Source: RUG100 sp034927505
GTDB lineage: Bacteria; Bacillota; Clostridia; Peptostreptococcales; Anaerovoracaceae
Length of the DNA: 44,151 bases
Direction of reading: 5' to 3'
Assembly: GCA_034927505.1 (NCBI GenBank)
Contig: JAYFPY010000023.1
Location: 1 to 44,151 of the forward strand
Shown: positions 6,663 to 15,965 of the stretch, in pieces
Layout: each line of letters begins with the position of its first letter
Numbering within the stretch: the stretch's first letter is position 1
Notes under the pieces: generated by a model
Seen by the model: only the letters and a program-made list of their open reading frames with translations
Databases searched by the model: none
Told to the model about the DNA's origin: nothing
Translations under genes and position numbers: made by a program

Positions 6663-9600
6663 ATGAAGAGAATACTAAAAAGGGAAAGGAACGGATACAT
6701 CGAGGTTCGTGAGACCGAAGATGACCGCTGTATGGAAATACCTGATACAGAACGATTTTTCGACTTTAAGGGGAAGGACGGGATCACTGCAGGAGCAGGG
6801 AGCGACTGCGATATTTCCACGGGGACGGATGGCACATTAGACTTTATAATAGAAGGAAACAAGATATATCGCTGCTCTGATGCGGAAATATTTCTCAATG
6901 GCAGTCTAATAGAAGAAAACGAGAAGGCCTTTGAAAAAGGCGACGGCATCCTGTACGGCGGGCTGCTGATCGAAGTGCAGGAAAACTGCATAGGCATAAC
7001 AGGGGATACAGAGGCTTATACATGCGGCCTGCCTGATCACGAGAGAACATTGCGGAGCAAAGACGAACTGCGGGGATACAAAAGATCGCCGCGTATAATA
7101 AAGAAAGAGCCTACAGATAAAATAGCTATTGCCGATCCGCCGCAAAAACCGGAGCAGAAAAAGGGACAGCTGCTGAAGAGGATACTGCCGCCGCTGGTGA
7201 TGGTGATAGTAATGGTCGTTGTCTGCGTTCTAATGAGCAGAGGCATATATATACTCATGGCAGTGGCAGGAATGGGGATGACTCTGATCATATCCATAAT
7301 GGGATATTTCAGCGACAGGAAAACGAACAAAGAACAAAAGGCCAAGAGGAAGACAGTATACACCGATTATCTGCTGCGGGTCAGAAAACAGCTGGCAGGT
7401 CTGAAGGGAAAACAGCGTGAAGCTCTGGATTACAATTATCCGGGGACAGACGCTCTGCAGGAAATGATAATGGATGAAAGCAGCCGGTTGTACGAACGGA
7501 GCATATACGATGACGATTTCATGAAAGTCAGCATCGGCAATTCAGATATCCCGGTCAGCTTTCGACCGGAGATGCCCATAAAGGAATTCAGCATGCAGGA
7601 GGACGAGCTGGTGGATGAAGCCACATCCATATACCGGAGCTTTTCTGTTCTGGAAGATGCCCCCCGCATCATCGATCTCAAAGAAAGCCACCTTGCTCTG
7701 ACAGGGGATAAAGAGAATATACACCGGGTACTGAAACAGTTATTGCTTCAGATGGCTTTCATGCACAGCTACCATGATGTTGAGATGACGGCTCTGTACA
7801 GCGAAGAAGAAAAAGCTGATTTCGACTGGATGAAGTGGCTTCCCCATGGGAAGATACACAGCCTTAATGTGACTGGGATTATCGACAATGAAAAGATACG
7901 CGATCAGGTGCTGGGAAGCTTGAACAAAATAATCAAGGACCGATACGAACGCCAGAAGGAGCATAACAAAGAATCCAGGATGCTTCCTCATTTTGTTTTC
8001 ATAATCGATGACACCAGGCTGGCAATGGATCATTCCATAATGGAGTATCTGCAGAAAAACCAAATGGGAATGGGATTTACCGTCATCTTTACGGCTGCTC
8101 GCAGAGAGGACGTTCCGGAAAATATCAAAACCGTTCTTGAAGTGGAGGATTCTACCACAGGCAAGCTGGTAATAGAAAATGGTTTGGAAAAAAATGAAGA
8201 GATAGATCTGGATATAAAGAAGGACATCGATTATGAAAAAACGGCGAGGATGTTGGCGTCGGTGATACATCAGAAAGGCATCAGTGCGCAGATACCGGAG
8301 AATGTGACCTTCTTTGAAATGTACGGAGTGGAAAGACCGGAAGAACTGCGCCCGGAAAAACGATGGAAAGAGAATGTCCCGTATAAAAGTCTTGCAGTGC
8401 CGCTGGGCATGAGGGGCAAGGACGATATCGTCTACCTGAATCTCCATGAAAAGGCTCACGGCCCTCACGGTTTGGTCGGAGGCACATCCGGATCAGGAAA
8501 GAGTGAAGTGATCCAGTCATATATTTTGTCGCTGGCTGTCAATTTCCATCCATGGGAAGTAGGCTTTCTTCTGATCGACTATAAAGGCGGAGGCATGTCG
8601 GGACTGTTCGACCGGCTTCCTCATCTGATGGGCACCATAACCAACCTGGACGGCGCGGGGACTATGCGGGCCATGGCTTCCATAAAGAGCGAGCTGGCCA
8701 GACGGCAGCGCATCTTCAACGAAGCCGGAGTGAACAACATAAATCTGTACAACCAGAAATTCCATTCCGGATATGTGAACAAACCTCTGCCCCATCTGTT
8801 CATGATATCGGATGAATTTGCGGAGCTGAAAAAAGAACAGCCGGAATTCATGGATGAATTGGTGTCCACCTCGCGAGTGGGGCGAAGTCTGGGTATACAT
8901 CTGATCCTGGCCACGCAGAAACCGGCGGGGGTCGTAAGCGATCAGATCTGGAGCAACGCCAGATTCAAGCTGGCTCTCAAAGTCCTGTCCGAATCTGACA
9001 GTCAGGACCTGATAAAAACTCCGGATGCTGCAGGGATAACACTGCCGGGCCGAGCTTACCTGCAGGTCGGATATAACGAAATATATGAACTGTTCCAGTC
9101 GGCTTACAGCGGAGCGGTATATAATGAAGACGGCGAGGAAGAGGAGACTGACGACAGGCTGTATGTTCTCAACGGGCTGCGGCAGGGCGAGCTGATAAAT
9201 GAAAATCTGCTGGCGGAAAAGGAGACTACCGGTGCAGAGACAACGCAGCTGGATGCAGTGGTAGAGCATATCGCCCGGGTGTATGACAACCTGGATTGTG
9301 AAGATGTGGAAAAGCCATGGCTGCCGCCGCTTGACGAAAAGATCGTATCCCCTCACACTGCTGCAGGATCTGTTGTAGATCTGGCTCTATGCGACAGGAC
9401 AGATACGAAGATCGCTCTGGGGATGGTGGACATTCCGGAAGAGCAGACTCAAAGGGAATTCATGATCGACTTTGAAGAGGACGGGAATTTCATGGTCTGC
9501 GGCGCCGCCGGCACAGGAAAATCGGTGACGATAGCTACGATACTGCTTTCACTGGCGGTGAAGAATTCGCCGGAGTCGATGGAGTTCTATATACTGGACT

Positions 9601-10937
9601 ACGGAAATGCAGGCCTGATAAAACTGAGAGATCTTCCTCACACGGCGGACTATATGGATTTTGACGACGAAGAAAAATTCGGCAAGCTGAAAAAAATCCT
9701 TTCCGGCGAGATGCAGAGGAGGAAAAGTCTGTTCGCACAGGTCGGCGCCGCAGGGTTTTCCATGTACAACGAGATGGCGCCGGAAAAGCTAAAGGCCATA
9801 TTCGTAGTCATAGACAACTATGATGTGGTAAAGGAAAGCGGATACGAGGGAGAAGAGTATTTCCTGAAACTGTCCCGTGACGGCCTTGGACTTGGTATAT
9901 ATATGATCATATCGGCTACCAGGCCGGGCGCGGTGAAATATGCCGTGCTGAACAATTTCAAAAACAAGATCGCTCACTATCTGGTGGACAGCGCCGACAT
10001 GCAGGGATTCATAGGCAGGTCGCCGTACTCTACAGACGACATACCGGGCAGAGCTCTGGTAAAACAGGATGATGTGAACATACTGCAGGTGTACACGCCG
10101 GTGCAGGCTGAAGACGATATAGAATATGTAGAGAAGGTGGAGGCTCTTGCCGCAGCGATGGACGAAAGCTATACAGGAAAACGACCGGATAGCATCCCTG
10201 TGGTCCCTGAGACATTCACCTCCGACATGCTGTCTCTTTACGAACCGGAGCCAGCGGACGAAGACCAGGCAGCGGCAGGCCTGGATATGGAAAAGGTCCG
10301 CAGAGAATACATAAGGACCAATGGGGAACTGACCATGATAATCGGCGGAGCTCAAAGCGGTAAAACCAACATACTGCAGCTGTTTGCAGAACAACTGAAA
10401 GACAGATCGAAATTGATCATGTTCGATTCTAGGTCCCAGGATCTGGGTGAAACAGCCGGACGCACAGGAGCTATGTATTCTGCGGGAAAAACCGATGTAG
10501 AAAATGTACTTGGATTCCTAAAAGAGCTGAAAGCTGACAGAATGAAAAAATATGAAGAGGCAAGATCGGAAAACTCCATCTTGAGACCGAAGGAATTTTT
10601 TGAAAAGGAAGAACGGATAACGGTCGTGATAGATGACTGCGATGATTTCATCGAAGGAGCAGAGCCCGCTCTGGGAAGCGAAGCCGGAGACTTCATACCC
10701 GGACTGATCCGGGCGGGGATAGGCGTGATAGCTGCATCCCAGAACAACAAACTGCGTGGATACAGCGAAATGGTAAAGACCTTCAAAGACTGCATACAGG
10801 GAGTCATGCTGTGTCCGACAAGCGAACAGGCCATAGTCGGAGCTCCGACTATACGCGGTTATGTCCCGGAGATAGGCACCGGCATGCTGTTTATCAGGAA
10901 TTCCGGGAAGATCATAAGGATACCGCAGGTAATATAG
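6663..10937 (+). CDS. essC: Type VII secretion motor ATPase EssC
   Basis: A 1424-residue protein in EssC order. It has an N-terminal FHA-like region (~1-110) and two transmembrane helices (~173-190, ~194-215). Three FtsK/SpoIIIE-type ATPase domains follow, with Walker A motifs GTSGSGKS (~606), GAAGTGKS (~947) and GGAQSGKT (~1228). The first has a matching Walker B (LLIDYKGGG), the second VVIDNYD and the third VVIDDCDD. All three P-loops keep the lysine, whereas in some family members the distal ones are degenerate. EssC powers export of WXG100 and LXG-type substrates across the membrane. No EsxA, EssA, EsaA or EsaB gene is in the window; they may lie upstream. Base composition is near that of the following housekeeping genes, unlike the AT-rich toxin cassettes. 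Confidence 0.92.
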   Translation: MKRILKRERNGYIEVRETEDDRCMEIPDTERFFDFKGKDGITAGAGSDCDISTGTDGTLDFIIEGNKIYRCSDAEIFLNGSLIEENEKAFEKGDGILYGGLLIEVQENCIGITGDTEAYTCGLPDHERTLRSKDELRGYKRSPRIIKKEPTDKIAIADPPQKPEQKKGQLLKRILPPLVMVIVMVVVCVLMSRGIYILMAVAGMGMTLIISIMGYFSDRKTNKEQKAKRKTVYTDYLLRVRKQLAGLKGKQREALDYNYPGTDALQEMIMDESSRLYERSIYDDDFMKVSIGNSDIPVSFRPEMPIKEFSMQEDELVDEATSIYRSFSVLEDAPRIIDLKESHLALTGDKENIHRVLKQLLLQMAFMHSYHDVEMTALYSEEEKADFDWMKWLPHGKIHSLNVTGIIDNEKIRDQVLGSLNKIIKDRYERQKEHNKESRMLPHFVFIIDDTRLAMDHSIMEYLQKNQMGMGFTVIFTAARREDVPENIKTVLEVEDSTTGKLVIENGLEKNEEIDLDIKKDIDYEKTARMLASVIHQKGISAQIPENVTFFEMYGVERPEELRPEKRWKENVPYKSLAVPLGMRGKDDIVYLNLHEKAHGPHGLVGGTSGSGKSEVIQSYILSLAVNFHPWEVGFLLIDYKGGGMSGLFDRLPHLMGTITNLDGAGTMRAMASIKSELARRQRIFNEAGVNNINLYNQKFHSGYVNKPLPHLFMISDEFAELKKEQPEFMDELVSTSRVGRSLGIHLILATQKPAGVVSDQIWSNARFKLALKVLSESDSQDLIKTPDAAGITLPGRAYLQVGYNEIYELFQSAYSGAVYNEDGEEEETDDRLYVLNGLRQGELINENLLAEKETTGAETTQLDAVVEHIARVYDNLDCEDVEKPWLPPLDEKIVSPHTAAGSVVDLALCDRTDTKIALGMVDIPEEQTQREFMIDFEEDGNFMVCGAAGTGKSVTIATILLSLAVKNSPESMEFYILDYGNAGLIKLRDLPHTADYMDFDDEEKFGKLKKILSGEMQRRKSLFAQVGAAGFSMYNEMAPEKLKAIFVVIDNYDVVKESGYEGEEYFLKLSRDGLGLGIYMIISATRPGAVKYAVLNNFKNKIAHYLVDSADMQGFIGRSPYSTDDIPGRALVKQDDVNILQVYTPVQAEDDIEYVEKVEALAAAMDESYTGKRPDSIPVVPETFTSDMLSLYEPEPADEDQAAAGLDMEKVRREYIRTNGELTMIIGGAQSGKTNILQLFAEQLKDRSKLIMFDSRSQDLGETAGRTGAMYSAGKTDVENVLGFLKELKADRMKKYEEARSENSILRPKEFFEKEERITVVIDDCDDFIEGAEPALGSEAGDFIPGLIRAGIGVIAASQNNKLRGYSEMVKTFKDCIQGVMLCPTSEQAIVGAPTIRGYVPEIGTGMLFIRNSGKIIRIPQVI

Positions 10938-11011
10938 GGAAATTGCTGTCTATACTTTTGTGACTGTATGTGATAAAATTGTTTAGAATAATTTTCGCAA
11001 GGAGGAAGATC

Positions 11012-12253
11012 ATGTACGATTTGAATGAAGTAAAAAAAGCGGATCCGCAGGTGGCAAAGTCCATTGAAGACGAGCTGGAAAGGCAGAGGCATCATATAGA
11101 ACTGATAGCTTCGGAAAATATAGTCAGCAAGGCGGTCATGGCGGCAATGGGCAGCATTATGACCAATAAATATGCCGAAGGGTATCCGGGAAAGAGATAC
11201 TACGGCGGATGCGAGAATGTCGATGTTGCCGAGACACTGGCGATCGAAAGAGCAAAGAAACTCTTTGGGTGTGAATACGCCAATGTGCAGCCTCATTCGG
11301 GGGCTCAGGCCAATATGGCAGTATTCTTTGCAGTTCTGGAACCGGGAGATACCATCATGGGTATGGGACTGGACAGCGGCGGACATCTGTCCCACGGACA
11401 TCCGATCAATATGAGCGGGAAATACTTCAATGTCGTACCTTACGAGGTCAATGAGGCCGGATTTATAGATTATGATCAAGTTGAAAAGATCGCAGAAGAA
11501 TGCAGACCTAAGATGATCGTCTGCGGAGCTTCGGCTTATGCGAGAAAGATTGATTTCAAGAGATTCAGGGAGATCGCCGACAAGGTGGGAGCTGTTCTGA
11601 TGGCGGACATAGCTCATATCGCAGGGCTGGTTGCAACGGGGCTGCATCAGAGTTCGATACCTTATGCTCATGTTACAACAACGACGACTCACAAAACTCT
11701 CAGAGGACCGCGGGGAGGGATGATCCTTTCCGACGCGGAGACTGCAAAGAAATTCAATTTCAACAGAGCCGTATTCCCGGGGATACAGGGCGGACCGCTG
11801 ATGCATGTGATCGCTTCGAAGGCGGTATGTCTGGGTGAAGATCTGAAACCGGCATACAAGACATATATGCAGCAGGTAGTCAAAAATGCGGACACACTGG
11901 CAAAGGCTCTCATCGAGAGAGGGTTTGACATTATTTCCGGCGGCACAGACAATCATCTCATGCTGGTGGACTTAAGACCAAAGGGAATAACCGGTAAAGA
12001 GGCTGAGAATCTTCTCTGGCAGGCAAACATAACCTGCAACAAGAATGCCATCCCCAACGATCCGGAAAAGCCGACAGTGACCAGCGGCATCAGGATCGGT
12101 ACGCCTGCAATAACCAGCAGAGGCATGGTGGAAGAAGATATGATAGTAATAGCGGATGCAATGAACATGCTCATTGAAGATGTGGATGCAAACAAGGCAA
12201 AGGCTATGGATATGGTAAGGAAACTGACTGAAAAATATCCTATATATGAGTAG
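11012..12253 (+). CDS. glyA: Serine hydroxymethyltransferase
   Basis: Interconverts serine and glycine with tetrahydrofolate and PLP, the main source of one-carbon units. The 413-residue length is normal. The start is ATG 11012 behind AAGGAGG; an in-frame TTG at 10970 would add an atypical leader. Hallmarks seen are 'IELIASENIVSKAV', 'NKYAEGYPGKRYYGG', the substrate region 'MADIAHIAGLVATG' and the PLP lysine at residue 228 in THKTLRGPRGG. It stands alone between essC and a terminator. Confidence 0.96.
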   Translation: MYDLNEVKKADPQVAKSIEDELERQRHHIELIASENIVSKAVMAAMGSIMTNKYAEGYPGKRYYGGCENVDVAETLAIERAKKLFGCEYANVQPHSGAQANMAVFFAVLEPGDTIMGMGLDSGGHLSHGHPINMSGKYFNVVPYEVNEAGFIDYDQVEKIAEECRPKMIVCGASAYARKIDFKRFREIADKVGAVLMADIAHIAGLVATGLHQSSIPYAHVTTTTTHKTLRGPRGGMILSDAETAKKFNFNRAVFPGIQGGPLMHVIASKAVCLGEDLKPAYKTYMQQVVKNADTLAKALIERGFDIISGGTDNHLMLVDLRPKGITGKEAENLLWQANITCNKNAIPNDPEKPTVTSGIRIGTPAITSRGMVEEDMIVIADAMNMLIEDVDANKAKAMDMVRKLTEKYPIYE

Positions 12254-12299
12254 GATCACCGGAGATCAGCGACGGATATCAATAAAAGAAATATGAAGA

Positions 12300-12335
12300 A
12301 AAGGTGTTGAAGCTCAACGTTTCAGCATCTTTTTT
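12300..12335 (+). terminator. Rho-independent terminator after glyA
   Basis: AAAGGTGTTGAA (12300-12311) pairs with TTCAGCATCTTT (12321-12332) over 12 base pairs, allowing two G-T pairs, with a nine-base loop and a T-run. Confidence 0.85.
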
Positions 12336-12354
12336 GTTGCCCGCCTAAAGGCTG

Positions 12355-12405
12355 TGTGAAGAGTCTGTGACATGGGTTGACCTTCGGAAAAGGACCTTGT
12401 AACAT
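12355..12405 (+). promoter_or_regulatory. Promoter with WalR-like direct repeats, before the first NlpC/P60 gene
   Basis: TTGACC (12377-12382) and TAACAT (12400-12405) are separated by 17 bases. Immediately upstream, TGTGAA (12355-12360) and TGTGAC (12366-12371) are spaced by five bases, an 11-base period that puts the second copy next to the -35. This resembles the two-hexamer, N5 site of WalR/YycF (TGTWAH-N5-TGTWAH), except that G replaces A/T at the fourth base. The same layout recurs at 13675-13725. Confidence 0.65.
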
Positions 12406-12467
12406 AGGCATCGTGTTAAGAAAGTATTCGATAAGAGAGTATTAGTGGGAATGAAAAGGAGCGAGAA

Positions 12468-13589
12468 ATGAAACTAAAAACCATAATACTGTCTTTGGTA
12501 ATAATGGCGCTGATCACCGGGCTGTTCCCGGCGGCGGGGTATGCAGATGATATTTCACCGACTGAACAGCAGACAGTAGTAGACAAAGCGCCGGAAAATG
12601 TACAGGCAAAAGATATAAAAGGATATGAAGCTCTGACAGTAAGCTGGAGCGGGGTCAACGGGGCATCGGGATATACATTGTATATGTCATCCACAGCTTC
12701 CGGAGGCTTTTCAAAAGTGGCTTACACAACAGGCACATCATATACGATACACGGTCTTGCAACAGGGTCGAGAAAATATTTCAAGGTCGAAACTGTGATG
12801 CCGGTTACCGGGGTCAATGCAGGGACCAGCAGTACGAATACCCGGGTCGAAACCGAGTCGGAGGTTGTATCCGCAGTCCCTATGCTGGACACGACCAATG
12901 CCGGCAGTACTCTGAAAACCGGAACAAAGGCTACGGTGAAATGGACAAAAGTCAGCGGAGCATCCGGCTATCTGGTATATAAGAAGAGCGGGTCCGGATG
13001 GAAGGGCGTCAAGAAAGTCAAAAGCGGCAAAACTGTAAGCCTGACACAGAGCAGACTGTCCAGGAAGAAGACGCACAGCTATCTGGTCATACCTTACAAA
13101 AATGTGGACGGAAAGACGGTCAAAGGATATTCAGATACAACATCGATATATGTTCCGAAGGTCCTGAAGACCAGTTCAAGAACATACAAATATACAAATC
13201 AGGCGAAGATAATCAAAAAAGCCAGGACAAAACTGGGATCAAGATATGTTCTGGGAGCAGAAGGGCCAAACAAGTTCGACTGCAGCGGATTCACCTACTG
13301 GGTAATGAAAAAATCCAAGGTGAAAGGTGTAAAAGTCAAAAGAAGGTCGGCTCAGGGACTGTACAATAAATACAAGAGATACAGGATCAAAAGATCTCTT
13401 TCAAAGGCTCAGCCGGGAGACATGCTGTTCTTCGGATACGGCAAGTCGAAACACAGGATATTCCATGTGGGCATATATTACGGAAAAGGAAAATATATAC
13501 ATGCAACCACAGGCGGAAGAGGCGTGACCATATCAAGAGTGCCAAAAGGCTCAATGGCAGCAATAATACGTATGCCGGGGCTCAAATAA
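12468..13589 (+). CDS. Secreted Fn3-NlpC/P60 cell-wall endopeptidase
   Basis: A 373-residue exported protein starting ATG after AAGGAG. It has a signal peptide (~1-26, cleavage after GYADD or nearby), two Fn3-like domains (~44-135, ~140-235) and a C-terminal NlpC/P60 domain (~240-373). The catalytic triad is visible: Cys272 in DCSGF, His333 in HVGIYYG and His345 in YIHATTGGRG. Such enzymes cut peptide stems of peptidoglycan, usually D-Glu to the diamino acid, during growth or separation. The mature protein is very basic, which favours wall binding. It is followed by a paralogue sharing domain order and promoter architecture, so the pair arose by tandem duplication. Confidence 0.88.
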   Translation: MKLKTIILSLVIMALITGLFPAAGYADDISPTEQQTVVDKAPENVQAKDIKGYEALTVSWSGVNGASGYTLYMSSTASGGFSKVAYTTGTSYTIHGLATGSRKYFKVETVMPVTGVNAGTSSTNTRVETESEVVSAVPMLDTTNAGSTLKTGTKATVKWTKVSGASGYLVYKKSGSGWKGVKKVKSGKTVSLTQSRLSRKKTHSYLVIPYKNVDGKTVKGYSDTTSIYVPKVLKTSSRTYKYTNQAKIIKKARTKLGSRYVLGAEGPNKFDCSGFTYWVMKKSKVKGVKVKRRSAQGLYNKYKRYRIKRSLSKAQPGDMLFFGYGKSKHRIFHVGIYYGKGKYIHATTGGRGVTISRVPKGSMAAIIRMPGLK

Positions 13590-13619
13590 TCATACATACG
13601 AAATGTGAAACAGAAAACG

Positions 13620-13663
13620 TTGGAAACAGAGGGCCGGCAGTATGTCGGACCTCTGTTTTCCAA
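13620..13663 (+). terminator. Hairpin after the first NlpC/P60 gene
   Basis: TTGGAAACAGAGG (13620-13632) pairs with CCTCTGTTTTCCAA (13650-13663) with one bulged T. The T-run is inside the stem rather than after it, so termination efficiency is uncertain. Confidence 0.6.
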
Positions 13664-13674
13664 TATGAAAATTG

Positions 13675-13725
13675 TGTGAAGAGTTTATGATATCGGTTGA
13701 CTGAAAAGTGACTGAATAGTAACAT
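13675..13725 (+). promoter_or_regulatory. Promoter with WalR-like direct repeats, before the second NlpC/P60 gene
   Basis: TTGACT (13697-13702), a 17-base spacer and TAACAT (13720-13725). Upstream are TGTGAA (13675-13680) and TATGAT (13686-13691), five bases apart. Spacing between every element equals that at 12355-12405, although the surrounding bases differ; this supports a conserved operator. Confidence 0.65.
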
Positions 13726-13779
13726 TAGCAACATGGTTGGGATACAAGACCGGGGGAAATGAACAAAAGAGAGGCAGAA

Positions 13780-15609
13780 ATGAAAAGCAAGATAATTGCA
13801 CTTACACTGACTATAATCATGGCAATGAGCGTACTGTGCGTTCCGGCCATGGCAGAGGATTCCATACCGGACACCTCAAATACAGGCTCACAGGAAACAG
13901 TGACGGATCAGACAACAACAGACGAAAACGAACAGCAGCAGACATGCAGGCTGGAGTATACAAAAACAGATGAGATCAAATATGACGGCACTGCACATCA
14001 GATGGTGCAGTTCGCACCACTGGCACAGAAGGATGCTTACATACAGCAGCTGGAGTGCGATGTGACAGACGAAAACGGCAAATCGATCCTTGAAAAGCCG
14101 CTGACATATGAAAAAACGATCATAGATGACGAAAATGAAAAAGAAGTAAAAGACCGCACAGCTGAAATACTCAGCGAGATCAGCAGTGCAACAAATCTTG
14201 CTGATGCCGGCAGCTACACGGTCAAGTTGACTTATGCTATAGGCATGAGCGGAAAAGAGACAACAGAAGATGCAGAGATCATTACTGAAGAGATTCCTTT
14301 TACGATAAACAAGAGAAATATTATCATTACTACAGACAGCGATTATAAAGAATATGACGGCAAACCGCTGACAAGTTCGAATTATGAAATCGAAGGAGAT
14401 GGATTTCCTGACGGCCAGGGACTCTCGGGGTTAGAGGTCAATGGGACTATAACCGATGAGGGCATTGTCGAGAATACTGTGAAAGATGAAACAACAGCCA
14501 GGATCACTGCCGAAAAGGGCACGAGAGATGTCACAAAAAATTACACAATATCATTCAAATACGGTACGCTGAAAATCACTAAAACAGTGCCGGATGCACC
14601 GAGCAACATCAAGATAGAAAAATCAAGTTATGATTCCGTTACTCTTTCATGGGACAAGTCCAATAACGCCGGCGGATACACTATATACAAAGCGGATTCA
14701 GAAAACGGCAAATACACCCGTGTTGCATCGGTCGACAAGGACGTGACCGGTTATACTATAGGAAACCTTACAACGGGCAAAAAAATATATTTCAAGGTCA
14801 CAGCAGAAAAACAGAAAGCGACAGCAGCGTCGACTTCTGCTCAGACCGCGGATCTGCTGGAAGAAGTCGTTCCTGTAGAGGTGACACCTCAGCTGGCAAA
14901 GACGGCAGTCAAAGGATATGCAAAAAGCAGGATATCAGTAAGAGTAAACTGGAACAAGGTAGAAGGCGCGCAGGGATATATCCTGTACAAATACAATTCT
15001 TCTACAGACTCTTATAAAAGAGTGAAGACTTTCAAAAGCAGCACCACAGGATACACACAGAAAAAGCAGAAGGCCGGACGAAAATACCATTATATAGTAA
15101 GGGCTTACAGAAACAACGACGGCATCACTGCAAATACAGACAGCGAAGATGTGACAATAGCCACTCCTAAAAAACTGACCATGAGAACGCCGGGATTCTG
15201 GAGTACAAATGCAGGCAAGGTAATAAAGAAAGCGAAGACAAAGAGAGGCAAACCGTACGTATGGGGAGCTTCCGGCCCGAACAGATTCGACTGCAGCGGT
15301 TTTGTCACCTGGACATATAAAAAAGTCGGAAAGAAAGTATCCGGCGTGAAAATGTCAAGAAACTCATCCAGAAGTTTCTACAAGAGATACAGTAAAAAAT
15401 ACGGTATAGGCAGAAACCTTTCCAACGCACAGCCGGGAGATATCATAATCATCGGCTACGGCGGATCGAAACACAGGATATTCCATGTTGGAATGTACTA
15501 TGACAAGGGAAAATATATCCATGCTACCACAGGCGGCAGAGGAGTAACGATTTCAAAGATCCCGAAATCCATGGTGGTTTCCATCATCAGACTCCCGGGT
15601 ATGGAATAA
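13780..15609 (+). CDS. Secreted MBG-like/Fn3/NlpC-P60 cell-wall endopeptidase (larger paralogue)
   Basis: A 609-residue exported protein. I prefer ATG 13780, which follows GAGAGGC and opens directly into a signal peptide (KIIALTLTIIMAMSVLCV, cut near AMA/ED). An in-frame ATG at 13759 is also possible, but at the matching place the paralogue has an upstream ATG that soon meets a stop. Domains: two Ig-like/MBG-type beta domains (~55-175; ~177-268 with 'EYDGKPLTSSNYEIEGDGF'), two Fn3 domains (~270-360, ~369-465) and NlpC/P60 (~475-609). Catalytic residues are Cys505 (DCSGF), His569 (HVGMYYD) and His581 (YIHATTGG). Compared with its neighbour it has gained the N-terminal MBG-like modules, likely for spacing or wall attachment. 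Confidence 0.87.
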   Translation: MKSKIIALTLTIIMAMSVLCVPAMAEDSIPDTSNTGSQETVTDQTTTDENEQQQTCRLEYTKTDEIKYDGTAHQMVQFAPLAQKDAYIQQLECDVTDENGKSILEKPLTYEKTIIDDENEKEVKDRTAEILSEISSATNLADAGSYTVKLTYAIGMSGKETTEDAEIITEEIPFTINKRNIIITTDSDYKEYDGKPLTSSNYEIEGDGFPDGQGLSGLEVNGTITDEGIVENTVKDETTARITAEKGTRDVTKNYTISFKYGTLKITKTVPDAPSNIKIEKSSYDSVTLSWDKSNNAGGYTIYKADSENGKYTRVASVDKDVTGYTIGNLTTGKKIYFKVTAEKQKATAASTSAQTADLLEEVVPVEVTPQLAKTAVKGYAKSRISVRVNWNKVEGAQGYILYKYNSSTDSYKRVKTFKSSTTGYTQKKQKAGRKYHYIVRAYRNNDGITANTDSEDVTIATPKKLTMRTPGFWSTNAGKVIKKAKTKRGKPYVWGASGPNRFDCSGFVTWTYKKVGKKVSGVKMSRNSSRSFYKRYSKKYGIGRNLSNAQPGDIIIIGYGGSKHRIFHVGMYYDKGKYIHATTGGRGVTISKIPKSMVVSIIRLPGME

Positions 15610-15639
15610 ACGATATATCATTCAAAAATGAAATAACAG

Positions 15640-15667
15640 AGAAGGCATAGAAATATGTCTTCTTTTT
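15640..15667 (+). terminator. Rho-independent terminator after the NlpC/P60 pair
   Basis: AGAAGGCATA (15640-15649) and TATGTCTTCT (15654-15663) form a ten-pair stem with a GAAA tetraloop, followed by a T-run. It separates the wall hydrolases from the leucine operon. Confidence 0.85.
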
Positions 15668-15677
15668 GGCCAATGTC

Positions 15678-15707
15678 TTGACAAATGCTTTCTACATATT
15701 ATATACT
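15678..15707 (+). promoter_or_regulatory. Promoter of the leuA T-box transcript
   Basis: TTGACA (15678-15683), an 18-base spacer, then TATACT (15702-15707). It sits between the terminator upstream and the T-box leader downstream, the expected place. Confidence 0.75.
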
Positions 15708-15754
15708 TTATTTTAATCAAAATATTGCAATGAAGGGAATAAGTCATTACAGCA

Positions 15755-15920
15755 GATCTAAAAGAGAGCAGCCGGTCGGTGCAAGGCTGCAGATCGAAGA
15801 ATGACGTCTCACCCCCGAGCAGAACCTTATGAGTGGGAAACGGTGATGGCCGGATCCAAGTAAGAGTGGTACCGCGGAAGTATTATACCTTCGTCTCTTG
15901 CAGGCGAAGGATTTTTTTCG
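15755..15920 (+). promoter_or_regulatory. T-box leader controlling the leucine operon (probable CUC specifier)
   Basis: The leader shows AGAGAG near 15763, a GGTGCAAGG distal-loop motif (15778-15786) and the T-box proper, AGAGTGGTACCGCGG (15863-15877). A terminator hairpin built from CCTTCG and CGAAGG (15889-15910) is followed by seven T's. Uncharged tRNA bound to the leader stabilises the antiterminator, so the operon is read when the amino acid is short. The likely specifier is CTC at 15808-15810 on the 3' side of stem I, a leucine codon, which fits the genes behind it. The T-box is certain; the exact specifier is inferred. Confidence 0.9.
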
Positions 15921-15965
15921 TCATAATGCAGACAGGAATGCTGCGGTATCGGAAGGAGAAAGAAA

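Noticed and set aside
10943..10977. Possible glyA promoter (TTGCTG and GATAAA)
   Set aside because: Spacing is 23 bases, and other hexamer pairs fit no better; a promoter is likely but not placed.
8517..11956. Long antisense open frames, for example 279 codons at 8517-9356 and 365 codons at 10859-11956 on the - strand
   Set aside because: They lie wholly or mostly opposite essC and glyA, have no ribosome sites, and read as Cys/His/Arg-rich shadow protein.
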